Part shown: in pieces, positions 46,658-56,985 of the stretch
Position numbering within the stretch: the first letter of the stretch is position 1
Layout: each line of letters starts with the position of its first letter
Source: Cylicocyclus nassatus
Taxonomy: Eukaryota; Nematoda; Chromadorea; Rhabditida; Strongylidae
Direction: 5' to 3'
NCBI GenBank assembly: GCA_958299035.1
Contig: CATQJL010000001.1
Location: forward strand, 4,774,399-4,838,398
DNA length: 64,000 bases
Program-made: the position numbers and the translations under genes
The notes under the pieces: model-generated
What the model saw: only the letters and a program-made list of their open reading frames with translations
Database searches by the model: none
Told to the model about the DNA's origin: nothing

Positions 46658-47287
46658 ATGTCTGTGAAGCTCATAGTTTGTAAGCGGATGCTTACTCAAT
46701 ATTGCAACAAGCTGGACAAGATCATACTGCAATTCAAAGAGGAAGAATTGCACAAACTTAAAGCCTCTAGCGACAACGAAAAACTTGAGGAGGCTATCGG
46801 TGCTGTTGAAGCAGCCACATCCAAAGTCGAGCCCACAGTCCAGGAGTACGCATCATTGTACTCCACTGTGAACCAGCCGGAAGCGAAGGAGGCAGAAGAT
46901 TTTGAAGAGTATATCTCTAAAGCGGAATCGTCTCTCTCAAGCGCCTTCGAGTATGGGCTCACGTTACAAGCCCGAAACCGTGCCCTGAAGGCAGGCAATG
47001 ACAGGACAAGTATCAATGCCCACGCCTGCAGTATACAAACAAGGAAAGTGGAACTCCCCACCCTACCCAATCCTTCATTTAGTGGAGATATATGGGAATG
47101 GGACAACTTCTGGGAGCTCTTTAACAGCAACGTTCACTCACAAGATCTGTCAGAACTTTACAAGTTCAACTACCTTCTCAACGCTTTGGAGGGAGAAGCG
47201 CGAGAATCAGTTAAAAGGTTCCAAATCACGAATGGAAACTATATGAAAGTAGTTGTTCCTCATGCAAAAGTATGGAAACCGAAATGA
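46658..47287 (+). pseudogene. Bel/Pao gag, N-terminal part, frameshifted
   Basis: 210 codons from ATG 46658. The N-terminal half is helical and charged. It then reads LPTLPNPSFSGDIWEWDNFW and LYKFNYLLNALEGEARESV, the hallmark of the Bel/Pao gag domain (DUF1759 type). The frame is lost near 47250 in the conserved NGNY segment, and the domain continues in another frame from 47253. A one-base change explains it. Confidence 0.85.
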
Positions 47288-49460
47288 GCTTGTGCAGCGC
47301 CTTATTGAACGATTTGAACAGTGCTTCCCTCGATCGTCTTCACTGAAAGACCAGAGACCGTTGCTCGAGCAGCTACAAGCAATTGTTTCACAACTGGAAC
47401 GTAAGGGAGAAAATGTTGACAATCAGTGGATGCAAAAACAAGTATTGTCAAAATTCCCTGCCCACATCCAACGCGGCGTCTTGACAAGAAAGCAAGCACT
47501 AGATCAACAAGCACCATTTCTAATGCAAGACCTTCTGAAACTCATTGATGAAGTCTTGGCATGCGAGGAAATGGTATCCTTACATACAAGGGAAACCCGG
47601 CAGGCACAAATTAGCCCCATGAAAGTGCAAGCGCCAAGGGTTTCTAGGGAGTATGTACGAGTATGTATGTACTGCGGAGGAAACCACAAGTCCATAATGT
47701 GTACAAAATACTCCTCACCAAAAGCTCGATCGCAATACTTGCGCGAGCACCAACTGTGCCTGATATGCGCATCACCACAGCATACGACCGCTCAGTGCAT
47801 GAAGCGGAAGTGCTTTAACTGTCAAGGCTTGCACCATACGTCTTGCTGCTTCTTGAAACCACACCGTGAAAGGCCAATCAAAGCAGAAGCAGCGGAAGTA
47901 GCCGACCAGGAACAGAAGAACAACAGACGCTTACCACAACAAACCAATCCTCATGCAAAGTTTACCAAAAAGGTGAATCATCTGACACACGAAGCCGAAG
48001 ATGTCAGTAATGATGCAGCCGTCTATGAACTACGATCACAAGAAGGATACGATGCCCATCAGACAACATTCTTGCCCACAGGCGAATTAACCGTATTAGA
48101 TCAGGAACGCAACATACTGAAGAAAGTTTGCGTACTCTTTGATACTGGGGCCGAAATTTCTTTCATAGACAAGGCTCTCGCTGATGAGTTGCACCTTCCG
48201 ACTATCCGACAAGAGAGTTTAAGAATACGCACCTTTGGCACGCAAGTACAGGAGAAGATCTGCCGAGTTGTTCAACTAAAGGCTTGGGACATGGAAGGAG
48301 AACATATCACTATTGATCTCCTCACATATGACATAATTTCCAAATGCCTCGAAACGCCCTCGCTATCCAACGAAGACTTGAAGCACCTTCGTGAAAACCA
48401 TATCCCGCTTGATAGGCTTGGAACTAAGAAGAAGATGAAACCCCAGATCCTGTTAGGTTGTGACAAGTTATGGTCATTCGTCAGCGAAGACAAGCCACAA
48501 CTTCGTTTGCCCTCCGGTCTGCACTTTATTGAGACACGGATAGGTTACCTAATTACAGGACAGCTCAAGCCGCCGTCAACAAGCTTTGATCATCTCAACG
48601 AAGAAGACAAGTGGGATGGGTATTGGTCACTGGAAACACAAGTAAACACGGTGTTAACCGCAGAGGATGACAGCGAGGATGAAGAAGGAAAATGGGATAA
48701 GTTTTGGTCCTTAGACGCAGCTGGTACGGAAAGATTTGGTCAATCAGAAAATGCTGAACAAGCCCAAACGGACAGGAATGTCCTACAGCACTTCAGAGAA
48801 ACAGTTGAAAAGCGCGAAGATGGGTACTATGTCCGGTTACCATGGAAGGAACACTTTATAAACTTGCCGGACAACAAAGCTATAGCCCAGCGAAGGCTTG
48901 TTAGTCTCTGGACTTCTCTTCGTAAAGACCCGGACATGCTACACAAATACGATGAAGTATTTCAAGACCAGCTACGTCGTAACGTCCTCGAGTACGTTCC
49001 AAAGGAAGAAACAGATCGCAAGCACCTATCGTCGATTCAAAACGCACAAAGACTGGGCGCCATTGCGTACGACCAAAATAGCTGGTGCGTGGGAGAGACA
49101 GCAGGTGGTAAGAGGAACGAAAGAGCGCTTGATCACAGAGGCGCCGATAAGTCCGCAGTCTTTGTGCGCAACGAATCGAAGGTACATCACCTACCTCATC
49201 AAGCCGTCATTACCCCTCACAAAACGACAACAAAGCTGAGGGTGGTATATGACGCCTCCGCACATTACAGAAATTGTCCTTCACTTAATGACGCCCTACA
49301 TAAAGGCCCAGTCATCCTACCCCAACTATTTGGAGTGCTATTACTTTTCCGAATGGGACGGATTGCCATGATCTCAGATGTAGAAAAGGCATTTCTACAA
49401 GTGAGACTCCACGAGGAAGACCGCGACGCAACTAGGTGTCTTTGGCTTCGAGATCCATAA
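47253..49460 (+). pseudogene. Bel/Pao gag C-terminus, protease and start of reverse transcriptase
   Basis: About 735 codons without an ATG of their own. In order: the end of the gag domain (KYGNRNELVQRL), cysteine/histidine zinc-finger region at residues 138-199 (C..C..NH....C and related), aspartic protease with the active-site triad DTGA at 297-300 (nt 48141-48152), and the N-terminal half of the reverse transcriptase including LRVVYDASA and a DVEKAF motif near the end. A stop at 49458-49460 cuts the RT domain. The RT continues in another frame. Confidence 0.88.
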
Positions 49461-49517
49461 CTACCCCCTACTCAGGATAATATACTAATTCTGAGATTTA
49501 CAAGGGTACCCTTCGGC

Positions 49518-51194
49518 TTGAACGCCTCCCCGTTTCTCCTCGCGGCGACCACACATTATCACCTGGACCAGTACAACAACCTTGCCATGTTGACGCAAGA
49601 AATAAAGGAGAATCTGTACGTCGACAATTTGATAGTCACGTTGGATACAAGGGAAGAAGCATCAGACTGCTATCGGAAAATCAAGCAAATATTTGAAGAA
49701 CTTAGTATGAACATCCGCGAATTCGTATGTAACGACAAACAAGTAAGCGAAAAGATTACAGGAACGGACAGATCATCAGACCTCATCCCAAAGGTGTTAG
49801 GAATTCAGTGGAATTCTCTGACCGATCAGCTCATAGTTTCCTGCAGAATTACCACCCCCACAGTGATAACCAAACGTACAGTCACAAGTGCAATAGCCTC
49901 CATCTACGACCCTATGGGATGGATGTTGCATTTAATGCACAAGTCAAAAGTATTCCTTCAATCACTGTGGAAGGACAAGCTGGACTGGGACACAGCCATA
50001 ACTGGTGTTCGCTCCGACGAATGGCAACAGATATGCCAGGAGATGCAAGGTTTCAGCAAAGAAGTACCCAGATTCCTGGCCAGAAAACATACAGAAGTGG
50101 ACATAGCAGCATTCGCAGATGCAAGCACTGAAGCTATAGCCACCTGTATATATCTAAAAACAAAAAACTCCACTCATCTCTTGCTGGCAAAAGGAAAACT
50201 TCCGTCACTCAAGTACCAAATTACGATACCAAAGTCGGAATTGAACGCTGTCACTCTAGCAATGAGAGTAATCAACTCGGCCGTGACCCAACTACACTCA
50301 ATCGTGGCTATCCGAAACGTTTATCTCTTCACCGACTCGGAAATCGTTTGCAACTGGATAAAGGGAAGAACACATAGAGAAGCTGGAATAATGGTGGTCA
50401 ATCAACTCAAGGAGATAGTCGAGATAAACGACCATTTGACAAGTAAAGGTATAGAAATTCATTTTGGCTATGTCCCCACTGATCAAAATCCAGCGGATTG
50501 TGGAACAAGAGGACTGCATAAAGAGCAACTGAAGGAACATTACTGGTGGACCGGGCCATCATTCATGAAAGGCTCACCAAAAGACTGGATCGCAGACTAC
50601 AAGTTATTCCAGATAAACAAGGAACAAAACGAAGATACATGTCAGAAAACTGACTCAGTACTCATTAACCAAGCTGAAACAAGAGTCATACAAGGCACGC
50701 AAAATGACGATATTCTCGAGTGCCTAAAGGGTCGTCCATATATTGTGATCAAGAGAATCACAGCTACAGCTTTGCGATTTTTGAAGGTCATGTTGTGGAG
50801 AAGGAATCAAAGACTTGGAAGTAATCTTCAATTTTCTCCATTGCTCAGCAAGTACACTATACATCCTGGCGAAGAGCTCCATGGTGAAGAAATCACGGTA
50901 GCAGAGAAAGTTATCATAGGAGTCCACCAGCGGACATTTTGTACTCCGACGGTATTGAAATCAGTACCTCAGCTAAACATAAAACAAGATGAGGAAGGCC
51001 TTCTAAGATGCTACGGACGTATGGGGAGAAGCTGTTTAGACGATACGACGAAAACCCCTTACATCATCCTGCAGAATTCTTGGCTCTCTGAGGCTATAAT
51101 TCGTGAAAAACACTACCAGGGGCATCCCAGCATAGGCCACACAATTGCGTTGGTACGATACAAGTTTTGGATCCTAAGCTACGTGCACAAGTAA
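49518..51194 (+). pseudogene. Bel/Pao reverse transcriptase C-part, RNase H-like and integrase N-terminus
   Basis: Continues the RT with FGLNASPFLL (bases just upstream) and the catalytic box as YVDN (residues 34-37, nt 49617-49628) in place of the usual YVDD. It then has the Pao-specific region (IYDPMGW), an RNase H-like domain (AAFADAS..., FTDSE, NPAD..TRG) and the integrase zinc-binding HYQGHPS..HT near the C-terminus. A stop at 51192-51194 ends the frame before the integrase core. Confidence 0.88.
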
Positions 51195-52059
51195 CTCGCC
51201 TCATACGACGTTGTGTGGAATGCCAACGTTATAATAATCGCCGTACAAGTATCCGAATCAGACTGATCTGCCACAAGTCAGAGTACAACAATCAAGCCCC
51301 TTCCAACATGTTGGACTGGATTACTTTGGTCCTCTAACGGTGAAAGCCCAGGAAAACATCACAAGTAAATGCTACGGGGCTATCATCACCTGCATGGTAA
51401 CCAGACTTATTCATTTGGATGTTGTATCCGACCTCTCCACTACTGCATTCCTGAACATGCTGCGCAGATTCTTTGGAAGAAGAGGAGTTCCAAAAACCAT
51501 CACAAGTGACAACGCTCCCACATTTCTTTTAGGAGAGGAAATTTTGGCAGACTGTATCAAAAATCTGCAAAACGACGCCACAATTTCAAGAGAAATGAGC
51601 AATCACGAAATTGAATGGAAACACATTACACCCTTCGCACCGTGGCAAGGAGGATTTTACGAAAGACTGATAAAAACAGTCAAGCATTCTCTCTACAAGA
51701 CTCTGAAAAACTCGACTCCCACATTTGAAGAGATGTCAACAACGCTGGTCGAGATCGAAGCCTTACTGAACACAAGGCCGCTGGTGTACATGAGTTCAGA
51801 CTCGTGCAACGAGACGATCATAAGGCCCATCGACTTCGTACAAAATAAGATTATACTGGACTACCCATTTGACATGGTCACTCTTCACGACGAGGATCCA
51901 CCTTATCTCTCATCCGAAGAACAACCTGCCCCTTCGCACAAAATCGCAGACAATCCAAGCGCTAGAAAGTTCCTACAAGTCCACAAACAAGTTTTGGAAC
52001 CTTTGGCAGACACAGTATCTGACGGCACTTCGAGAAAAACACAAGTTACAAGTTGGTAA
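51195..52059 (+). pseudogene. Bel/Pao integrase core, frameshifted
   Basis: From about 51195 to 51340 the integrase continues in shifted frames (including CVECQRYNN of the zinc-binding region). From 51340 an open frame of 239 codons contains the second catalytic aspartate in TSDNAPTF and the glutamate in GGFYERLIKTVKHSL. The first aspartate lies upstream, in the broken part. The frame is lost again before the conserved tail. Confidence 0.85.
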
Positions 52060-52642
52060 TAACAAGTCCATTTCGCGTCCGCGAAAAGATGACTGCGTCT
52101 TGATCACAGACCCCGTACAACCAAGGCATTCCTGGAGAATCGGACGCATTATAGAGTTATTGAAGAGCAGAGACGGACAAGAAAGAGAAGCCGTTGTGAT
52201 CCTACCATCCAAAAAACAGATACGCAGACCTGTAAATCTCTTGGTACCTCTAGAGTTAGAGGACAGAACTGCAGAGGAGAGTAAGCAAAAAAGAGAGCAA
52301 ACTCAAAAAGAACCATCAAATTGCAAGTACAACTTGAGGCCTCGAGAAAGAGAACAACGTAGCAGAGAAAGTAGCACTTCAAATCTTCGGCTTTCTCCAC
52401 TTATCACCCTATGCGCAACCATTCTATGTATGTCTAGCCTCTCGCAACAAGTACTCTTGTCGAAAGCCTCCACCACAATTATAGAACTACCTCTACTTTT
52501 GTCAAAGTCACGCATGTGCGCACGTCATTTTACGCTCATAACACATTTGAATATATATGGGTCCAAACACGGGGAGCATGGCTTTCACGAAACACATTCC
52601 CAACAACTTCGTGCCCCAACAGGTACACACTCACACAAGTGA
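51960..52642 (+). pseudogene. Bel/Pao pol C-terminal tail (DUF5641-like) and hydrophobic segment
   Basis: In the frame open from 51869 to 52642, the part from about 52090 reads VLITDPVQPRHSWRIGRI, then GQEREAVVILPSKKQIRRPV and LVPLE, the usual end of Bel/Pao pol. After a basic, low-complexity stretch comes a hydrophobic run (LITLCATILCMSSL). This could be the signal sequence of a lost envelope-like gene, or chance. Confidence 0.65.
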
Positions 52643-52734
52643 TTGAAAAAGCACATACTAGAAACAAGTGCAGCGAAACAAGTTGGAATTTTATCTATAC
52701 CATACATAGTAAATTCATACTATCTAATTTCAGC

Positions 52735-54111
52735 ATGTCTTTTGGAAGAATGGATGACGATGTTCGACGCCTAGCTATCATCTCGGACAGTCACTCGAAA
52801 ACCGAATTGGAGGAGCACATGAAGCGGACAAAAGAAGCTCTCTCGCGACAGATAGCTACAGCAGTGGCGATTAGAGAAGACTACGAACAACTCAAGGACG
52901 AACAAGTCTTCGAAGGGGATCCACGCGAGCAGCTGATTGTTGCCAGTAGACCACACCTCGCGGCAAAAGTGAGCAGGGAGCGTTACCTGGCGTTGTGCAC
53001 GCGGTTTTCGCTGCTCAACAAATGCTACGCCCTTAGCCACGAGAAAGGCCAAGAAGAAAGTGATTACTACTGCGACTTCCGAGAGATGAGCGCACAAATG
53101 GAAGGAATAGAAAAGCTCATTAGAAGGATTGAAAGGCGACGCCAAATCGCGGAGGGCAACCTTCGCTCCACAGCGAATAGGAAAGAGGAAGTGAACAAGA
53201 GGATAATGCGGATCCTTCAAGACAAGTTGGCCCAGCGTGACCAGGAGATTTTCCTTCTGAAAAGTAAAATCGCCAGTCTAACTCATGAGGAACGCAGTTC
53301 CAATCGCAGCACTAGTTTCAGATGTCAAGCTCGCCCCGATCTTTCTAGCGCTGCAGCGCAAACAGAATTCCCCGAAGCAGACGATGTCGAGCAGGCTGCA
53401 GTTGGAGAAGAAGACGAAGACGACGAGATGGACGTATCTTGTGAACAGGACGACTCACTCGTCTTGCTGGATGAAGACAGCGCAAACGACGAACCTATGG
53501 ACGATGACCAGTATTTGGGACATCTCATACACGAAACTGAATCTAGCCAGGAGAACGAATGTCCGCCAAGAAAGGAAGATGAGAAGGAGGAACGAATCAA
53601 AGAAAAACAAGAAGACTGGGCTCTTTTGGAACAAATCGATCAGCTGGAACAAGCTATGAGAGTCTTCCCCTACCGAATGTACGGCGAGGTACCGCGCGGA
53701 ACCCACGTACTTCTCTTTTGTGCGTTCTGTAAAGCGCGTGACAACCACTACTCCGATTCCTGTCCATACGTAAGAGCCGGCAATGACCGCTACGAACAAG
53801 TCAGGCGCGAGAACTTATGCCCACGCTGCCTCGGATCCTGCCCACCAGGACGATGCCAGTTCCGAAGAAGGCCGTGTTTTTACTGCGAGAGGATCAGGTG
53901 CACTAAGGCCGCAAGGCTCATGCCTCGCGATTCGGGCCACCACAAAGCCCTGTGCACAGTGCCAGATAAGAAGGAAACGCTCAGGCAATGGATTAACGAG
54001 CTGAAGCAGCAGTATATCGGGCTCAGAAGAGAGATTGTCAATATGAAGGAAACCAACGCCGAGGCCCGAGTGTCGCCAAAGGCGACTTTCAGATCGCAGG
54101 AGGGCAAGTAG
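52735..54111 (+). CDS. retrotransposon ORF3, coiled-coil and Cys-rich accessory protein
   Basis: 458 codons, fully open, starting at ATG 52735 two bases after the acceptor TCTAATTTCAG (ends 52733). Visible parts: an N-terminal helical segment (residues 20-56), a long coiled coil rich in E/R/K (119-182), an acidic stretch (212-262), a second charged helix (280-308), and a cysteine-rich C-terminus (329-407) with C329..C332, C343, C362..C365, C369, C374, C381..C384, C389 and HH 402-403 before C407. It ends with another helical segment. The last 14 residues are encoded by the 3' LTR. The Cys/His pattern resembles retroelement zinc knuckles, suggesting nucleic-acid binding. It is not gag, pol or envelope. 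It is the only uninterrupted long ORF in the element. I do not recognise a named family and infer expression by splicing. Confidence 0.75.
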   Translation: MSFGRMDDDVRRLAIISDSHSKTELEEHMKRTKEALSRQIATAVAIREDYEQLKDEQVFEGDPREQLIVASRPHLAAKVSRERYLALCTRFSLLNKCYALSHEKGQEESDYYCDFREMSAQMEGIEKLIRRIERRRQIAEGNLRSTANRKEEVNKRIMRILQDKLAQRDQEIFLLKSKIASLTHEERSSNRSTSFRCQARPDLSSAAAQTEFPEADDVEQAAVGEEDEDDEMDVSCEQDDSLVLLDEDSANDEPMDDDQYLGHLIHETESSQENECPPRKEDEKEERIKEKQEDWALLEQIDQLEQAMRVFPYRMYGEVPRGTHVLLFCAFCKARDNHYSDSCPYVRAGNDRYEQVRRENLCPRCLGSCPPGRCQFRRRPCFYCERIRCTKAARLMPRDSGHHKALCTVPDKKETLRQWINELKQQYIGLRREIVNMKETNAEARVSPKATFRSQEGK

Positions 54112-54438
54112 AACAAACCGCGGACTATGGACTCCGCGGGCTATATAAGGAGGCGCCGCCGCCGAGGAACAGATCGCGGATAGGAACGAGACAAGTACAA
54201 GTTTTGATAACAAGTGATCTCACCTGTTGTGTTTGTATTTAAATGTTATTTAAGAAGTCCATTACTCACACAATCGTTTCGTTGTTATTGTTATAGCGTT
54301 GTTATTGTTATAGCTGTTTCAAAGATAAAGGTTTAATTACCCAAGTTTGAGGTACCATCCCGCGTGGCACTCAGACCGACCTACCGCTAAGCCAACCTTT
54401 GCTTTATGAAAGTGCGACAAAAAACACCTTTGGCGACA
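54071..54438 (+). repeat. 3' LTR, complete
   Basis: 368 bp, TG...CA, with perfect 12-bp inverted termini TGTCGCCAAAGG and CCTTTGGCGACA. TATATAA at 54142-54148. Four differences from the 5' copy over the shared 339 bp. Confidence 0.88.
54330..54351 (+). promoter_or_regulatory. SL1 spliced-leader sequence in 3' LTR
   Basis: Second exact copy of the 22-nt SL1 (GGTTTAATTACC ... TTTGAG), again followed by GTACCA. It was presumably duplicated with the LTR during reverse transcription. Confidence 0.92.
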
Positions 54439-54470
54439 CCTTTTTTTTTTTAATTTTGTAAGTTCCCTAA

Positions 54471-54671
54471 GGCCTCGGTCAGACTTCACGCGACTTAATC
54501 GTCGCGATCTAATCGCCAAGATTTCCATTCATTTTCATTTCACATTCAAAATGTCGGTCTGGAAAAGTATCACAACCGAATGCAAGTTGATCGGCATGGA
54601 ATGATGTTGTAACAGTTGTCTCGTCGCGATTCAGTCGCGACGATCAAATCGCGTGAAGTCTGCCCGGGGCC
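54471..54671. mobile_element. Harbinger-type MITE, copy 1
   Basis: Inverted ends GGCCTCGGTCAGACTTCACG and GGCCCCGGGCAGACTTCACG (read inward), TAA duplications at 54468-54470 and 54672-54674, 201 bp. Three-base TWA-type duplications point to PIF/Harbinger. It lies 32 bp beyond the 3' LTR. Confidence 0.82.
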
Positions 54672-55124
54672 TAAGTGATCATGATTAAAGAATGATTAAC
54701 AAAGCAAATGACCATTTTAGGAATCATGTTAAGAATTCTCAAATTTCCGGGTACAGCTTAAGATGTGTTCGAAAACATAAATTATATGGTTTGAGGTGGT
54801 TTTTGCCATAGTTATAATGTGGAATTGATAGCAGCAAAGAAAGATTTCGAAAAGTCTTACAAGCTGTGGAAGGGAAATAAAGTGTTTTGTAAACTCTAGG
54901 ATTTGTTCTGTCCATAGGTTACCAAGACTTTCTGAAAAAACTGTACCAAATTCAGGAAAATAGTGCAACACAAATGCATGAGTGATTTTTAGGAGCTCAC
55001 TGCAGTAGAAACATAACCTTTTGAAAAGAATAAGAAAGCTACCAAGTTTTTCGTGAATCTTTGTTCTGCAAAATGCGGCAGCCGTTTGAGAAAAAAACGA
55101 AAATACTTTTGAGACGACCTAATA

Positions 55125-56879
55125 TAAGGTTTTCTTCTAAGCTTTGCTCTCCACCCTAAGATGAACTTTGATGCATACTGCTCAAGAAACCAACCAAAGT
55201 TCTTTTACTCAAGATGACTGGACTTTTTTTCGAATATCTCCTACATCCAAAGTTTTGTGGTCTAGACTTGTAATTTTCGAAATTTTTAGAGCAAAACTTT
55301 GAATTTTTTTAGTCACGATCTTCTGATTATACCTTGTCTTTCCTCGCAGTCTGTACATGCCCTGCTTTTTTTTCAAAAACCGCCCTGCTTTTTTTTCAAA
55401 AAAAAAACTCCAAAGTAAGCTGTGTACTTCCAGCTGCTCGTCTGAGCAAAATGATCTTATGCATCATTGAAACTACGAATTTTGGCAGGAAGATGCGCAT
55501 GAATGGCTATAGCTGGCATAAGGATTTCGAAGTGAGGGAATTAGGAGTTAGTGATAGAGTTCCTGTGTATCAAGTCTAGCTCTTTGCTTATCCATATCAT
55601 AAAATGCATTCATTTTTTTCCTAGCGGAGATCACCTTTTTTATACCAAGATTCTACGTTTAAGATGCGTTCATTTCTTGCACTTCGCTTCTGTGCCTTCC
55701 GTGAGGTAGAACCAACTCTGGCTCTTTTTGTGTGCTAATTGTTCCTTTAGGCAATTGCTAAGTGATCTCCCAATTTCTCCACTGTATGATGCTCTGCTGC
55801 TATAACATTCGGGTTAACACGACACAGACAACGATTATATGCTTTCGTGTTTGGATCCGTGTAGAGAGAAGTCAGGTGACACAAAAAAAAAACACGGATG
55901 TCACTCCTGTGGTGGAACCTACACGCAATCTAAAACAGGTCATCTATGTATCTAAGTGAACTGTTTTGACATGACTCAAAAGTGTGCATGCCAAAAGATT
56001 GTAATCGTTTCTTCTGTCAGATTGCCTAAAGTTTGAATAGGTAAGACCGTCCGAAAACTATCTCGAAAGCAACATTCAGGAGCTTATCTCTCATACAAGT
56101 ATTAGAGAAATAGGACATGGTGCTGCATAATGCAAGTGTGCGAGAAGGACACGAAGCATGAATTCTCGAAATGAGAAGATGTTTCATGATTGAGGCAAAC
56201 TTTTTCGACCTGTTGTACTTATGCGATGTTGTTATCACTACCCTTTGTATCAAGGTGATAGGGGCTCGTGCGGCTAGGTTTCGCACGACCGTTTCTTCTA
56301 GGCCTGCACCTCTTTTGCGAACATGTTCGCTAATCATCCTATTACGAGCGTGGGAAAGGCCGTGATCCAATCACCAATTTAGCAAGAGAAAATGATCAAG
56401 GAACATGTTCCCGTAAGAGGGACAAGCTTAGAGAGGTGAGCGTGCGGGACCGAACCGCACGAGCCCTCACATCCACTGATACAGAGGGTATCTTCTAGTG
56501 TTCAAATTTCTGTTTCATTGTCAGCTCCACAGTAATATAAGCTTTGTTTTTTGTGCATTCTCTGTAGTCACTGCAATTCAAAGTTTTATCCATGTTTCAT
56601 GCAACTGTATCTGAATCAAATTCGATGGTGTGTGACTTTTTTCGCCTTTCCTTTCACTGAAAATTTGTCGTAAATTTTCCAGAATTGATGAAGAAGTGGC
56701 AACAGTGGCATTGGAACGTGCGAATGTATGCTTTTGAGGATTTCATTTGAGGTAGTCTTCTGTTAATGTCTTTAGCTTGCAAAATAGACATAAAAGTAAC
56801 TTACGTAATTAATCACCATTGAGCCTCGTCTCCCAAAATCGCCCCGTCTCACCTGAATATCATGGAAACATCTTCTTTG
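55125..56879. other. intergenic, no gene recognised
   Basis: Short open frames only (for example 55334-55579, 56370-56026 on minus); no motif or exon chain I can support. Confidence 0.3.
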
Positions 56880-56914
56880 TTATAGATATGCATTACCTAC
56901 CTTTGTTCTGTAAT

Positions 56915-56985
56915 GACGATGTACTGTCGGACTGCGATATACCGTCGGACTGCCTTGTATCACACGTACTGTCGGATCGCCTATC
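56915..56985. repeat. short GTCGGACTGC repeat
   Basis: Four imperfect units of the type TACTGTCGGACTGC.ATA in tandem. No further significance apparent. Confidence 0.5.

Larger units (their letters stand above)
46153..54438 (+). mobile_element. Bel/Pao LTR retrotransposon, coding region broken
   Basis: Order: 5' LTR, leader, gag, CCHC zinc fingers, aspartic protease, reverse transcriptase, RNase H-like region, integrase, C-terminal pol tail, extra ORF3, 3' LTR. The pattern and motifs are those of the Bel/Pao group found in nematodes. Aligned LTR parts (339 bp) differ at only 4 sites, so insertion is recent. Even so, gag-pol is divided into at least five frames. The element sits inside an older mariner-type MITE. 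A target duplication is not evident. Confidence 0.9.
45841..55122. mobile_element. mariner-type MITE split by later insertions
   Basis: Left half 45841-46152 starts near GTCGTCCCGAAAGTATTTTC. Right half (about 54675-55122) ends in GAAAATACTTTTGAGACGACCTAA followed by TA. The internal order matches the 30944-33040 relative: CAAATACCAGTAAATC just before the break, and TTCCGGGTACAGC with a CGAAAACATAAATTAT-like block after it. So the MITE was there first and was interrupted by the Bel/Pao element and a Harbinger MITE. Confidence 0.75.

Noticed and set aside
46696..47130. Minus-strand open frame of 144 codons within gag
   Set aside because: Shadow of the plus-strand gag reading frame.
52380..52642. 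Envelope-like gene of the retrotransposon
   Set aside because: Only a hydrophobic run resembling a signal sequence is present; no glycoprotein-length frame or cysteine pattern follows before ORF3.
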